Position numbers and translations under genes: made by a program. The notes under the pieces were generated by a model. It made no database searches. It worked only from the letters and a program-made list of their open reading frames with translations, and was not told the origin of the DNA. From Bacillota bacterium (GTDB lineage: Bacteria; Bacillota; Clostridia; Christensenellales; Aristaeellaceae): a stretch of 64,000 nt of DNA. Shown in pieces: positions 63,947 through 64,000 of the stretch. The first letter of the stretch is position 1. Each line of letters starts with the position of its first letter. The DNA is taken from positions 1-64,000 of the forward strand of contig JAEZTL010000001.1 of assembly GCA_023421395.1 (NCBI GenBank), in the 5' to 3' direction.

Positions 63947-64000
63947 AGATCAATCTTCAACTGTTCGCCCATAAAAAGGGCATGGGCTCGTCGCGCAACG
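63940..64000 (+). CDS. rpmA: 50S ribosomal protein L27, N-terminal part (cut by window end)
   Basis: Translation gives MLKINLQLFAHKKGMGSSRN. The leading MLKINLQLF is the cleavable extension recognised by Prp, and AHKKGMGSSRN is the mature L27 N-terminus that reaches the peptidyl-transferase centre. GGAGGGG precedes the ATG, which overlaps the prp stop region. Confidence 0.92.
   Translation, partial: MLKINLQLFAHKKGMGSSRN

Overview
The window reads as chromosome of a GC-rich, spore-forming member of the class Clostridia. The grounds are a complete spoIIIA operon, spoIIR, spoIIP, sleB-ypeB, sigK, bofA and a SipL-type gene, together with the Firmicutes gene order spoIIIA - asp23 - nusB - folD - xseAB - ispA - dxs - tlyA - argR - recN. 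Genus cannot be fixed from the sequence. GTG and TTG starts are common, and many genes overlap by 1-11 bp in operons. No rRNA, complete tRNA or CRISPR array is visible.

Layout. 1-754: accessory edge with one end of an IS21-like element, a tRNA 3'-end-like remnant and stem-loops. 755-6703 (minus): five-gene cluster resembling staphyloxanthin-type carotenoid/glycolipid synthesis (two CrtN-like desaturases, one carrying a C-terminal Cys-rich [4Fe-4S]-like module; a CrtQ-like glycosyltransferase; a CrtO-like acyltransferase; a TspO-like membrane protein). 7135-8790 (minus): CoA-disulfide reductase/NADH oxidase with a rhodanese domain. These first 9 kb look less GC-rich than the rest. 9509-14471 (plus): SipL-like protein, ispE, then a forespore-type operon spoIIR-sleB-ypeB. 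14719-19453 (minus): EEP-family hydrolase, ribulokinase, and htpG with a strong promoter and CIRCE operator. 19639-24132: bofA followed by spoIIIAA-AH behind a candidate sigma-E promoter. 24233-38893: asp23-amaP-DUF2273, nusB, a TsaD-like paralog, folD, xseAB, ispA, PAP2-like, dxs, tlyA, nadK, argR, recN, acyltransferase, spoIIP, ybaK. 38998-43124: proS, a small SleB-like gene, murJ, a HAD nucleotidase. 43190-45200 (minus): glycolipid glycosyltransferase and NagD-like phosphatase. 45344-46800 (plus): DNA-deoxyinosine glycosylase and a membrane protein. 46712-53281 (minus): ylbF, mltG, then sigK - endonuclease IV - ppk1 - DprA-like. 53585-59692 (minus): RNase J, thioredoxin, hisS-aspS, hsp20. 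59879-64000 (plus): AlaX, MATE exporter, HAD phosphatase, rplU - prp - rpmA (cut by the window end).

How the genes fit together. ispE, dxs and ispA supply isoprenyl diphosphates that the 755-6703 cluster could use, but no crtM/crtB-type synthase is present. Sporulation genes are grouped by expected cell compartment: forespore genes spoIIR-sleB-ypeB, and mother-cell genes bofA-spoIIIA, spoIIP and sigK. Translation quality control is well represented: an archaeal-type ProS without an editing insert lies next to YbaK, AlaX is present, and Prp sits beside L27 with its cleavable N-terminus. Regulatory sites read directly include a CIRCE element, several near-consensus sigma-A promoters, sigma-E/K-like promoters, and structured leaders ahead of hisS and rnj. 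The features most worth following up are the Fe-S-tailed desaturase and its cluster, the very short SpoIIIAF, the hisS leader, and the hairpin island next to rnj.
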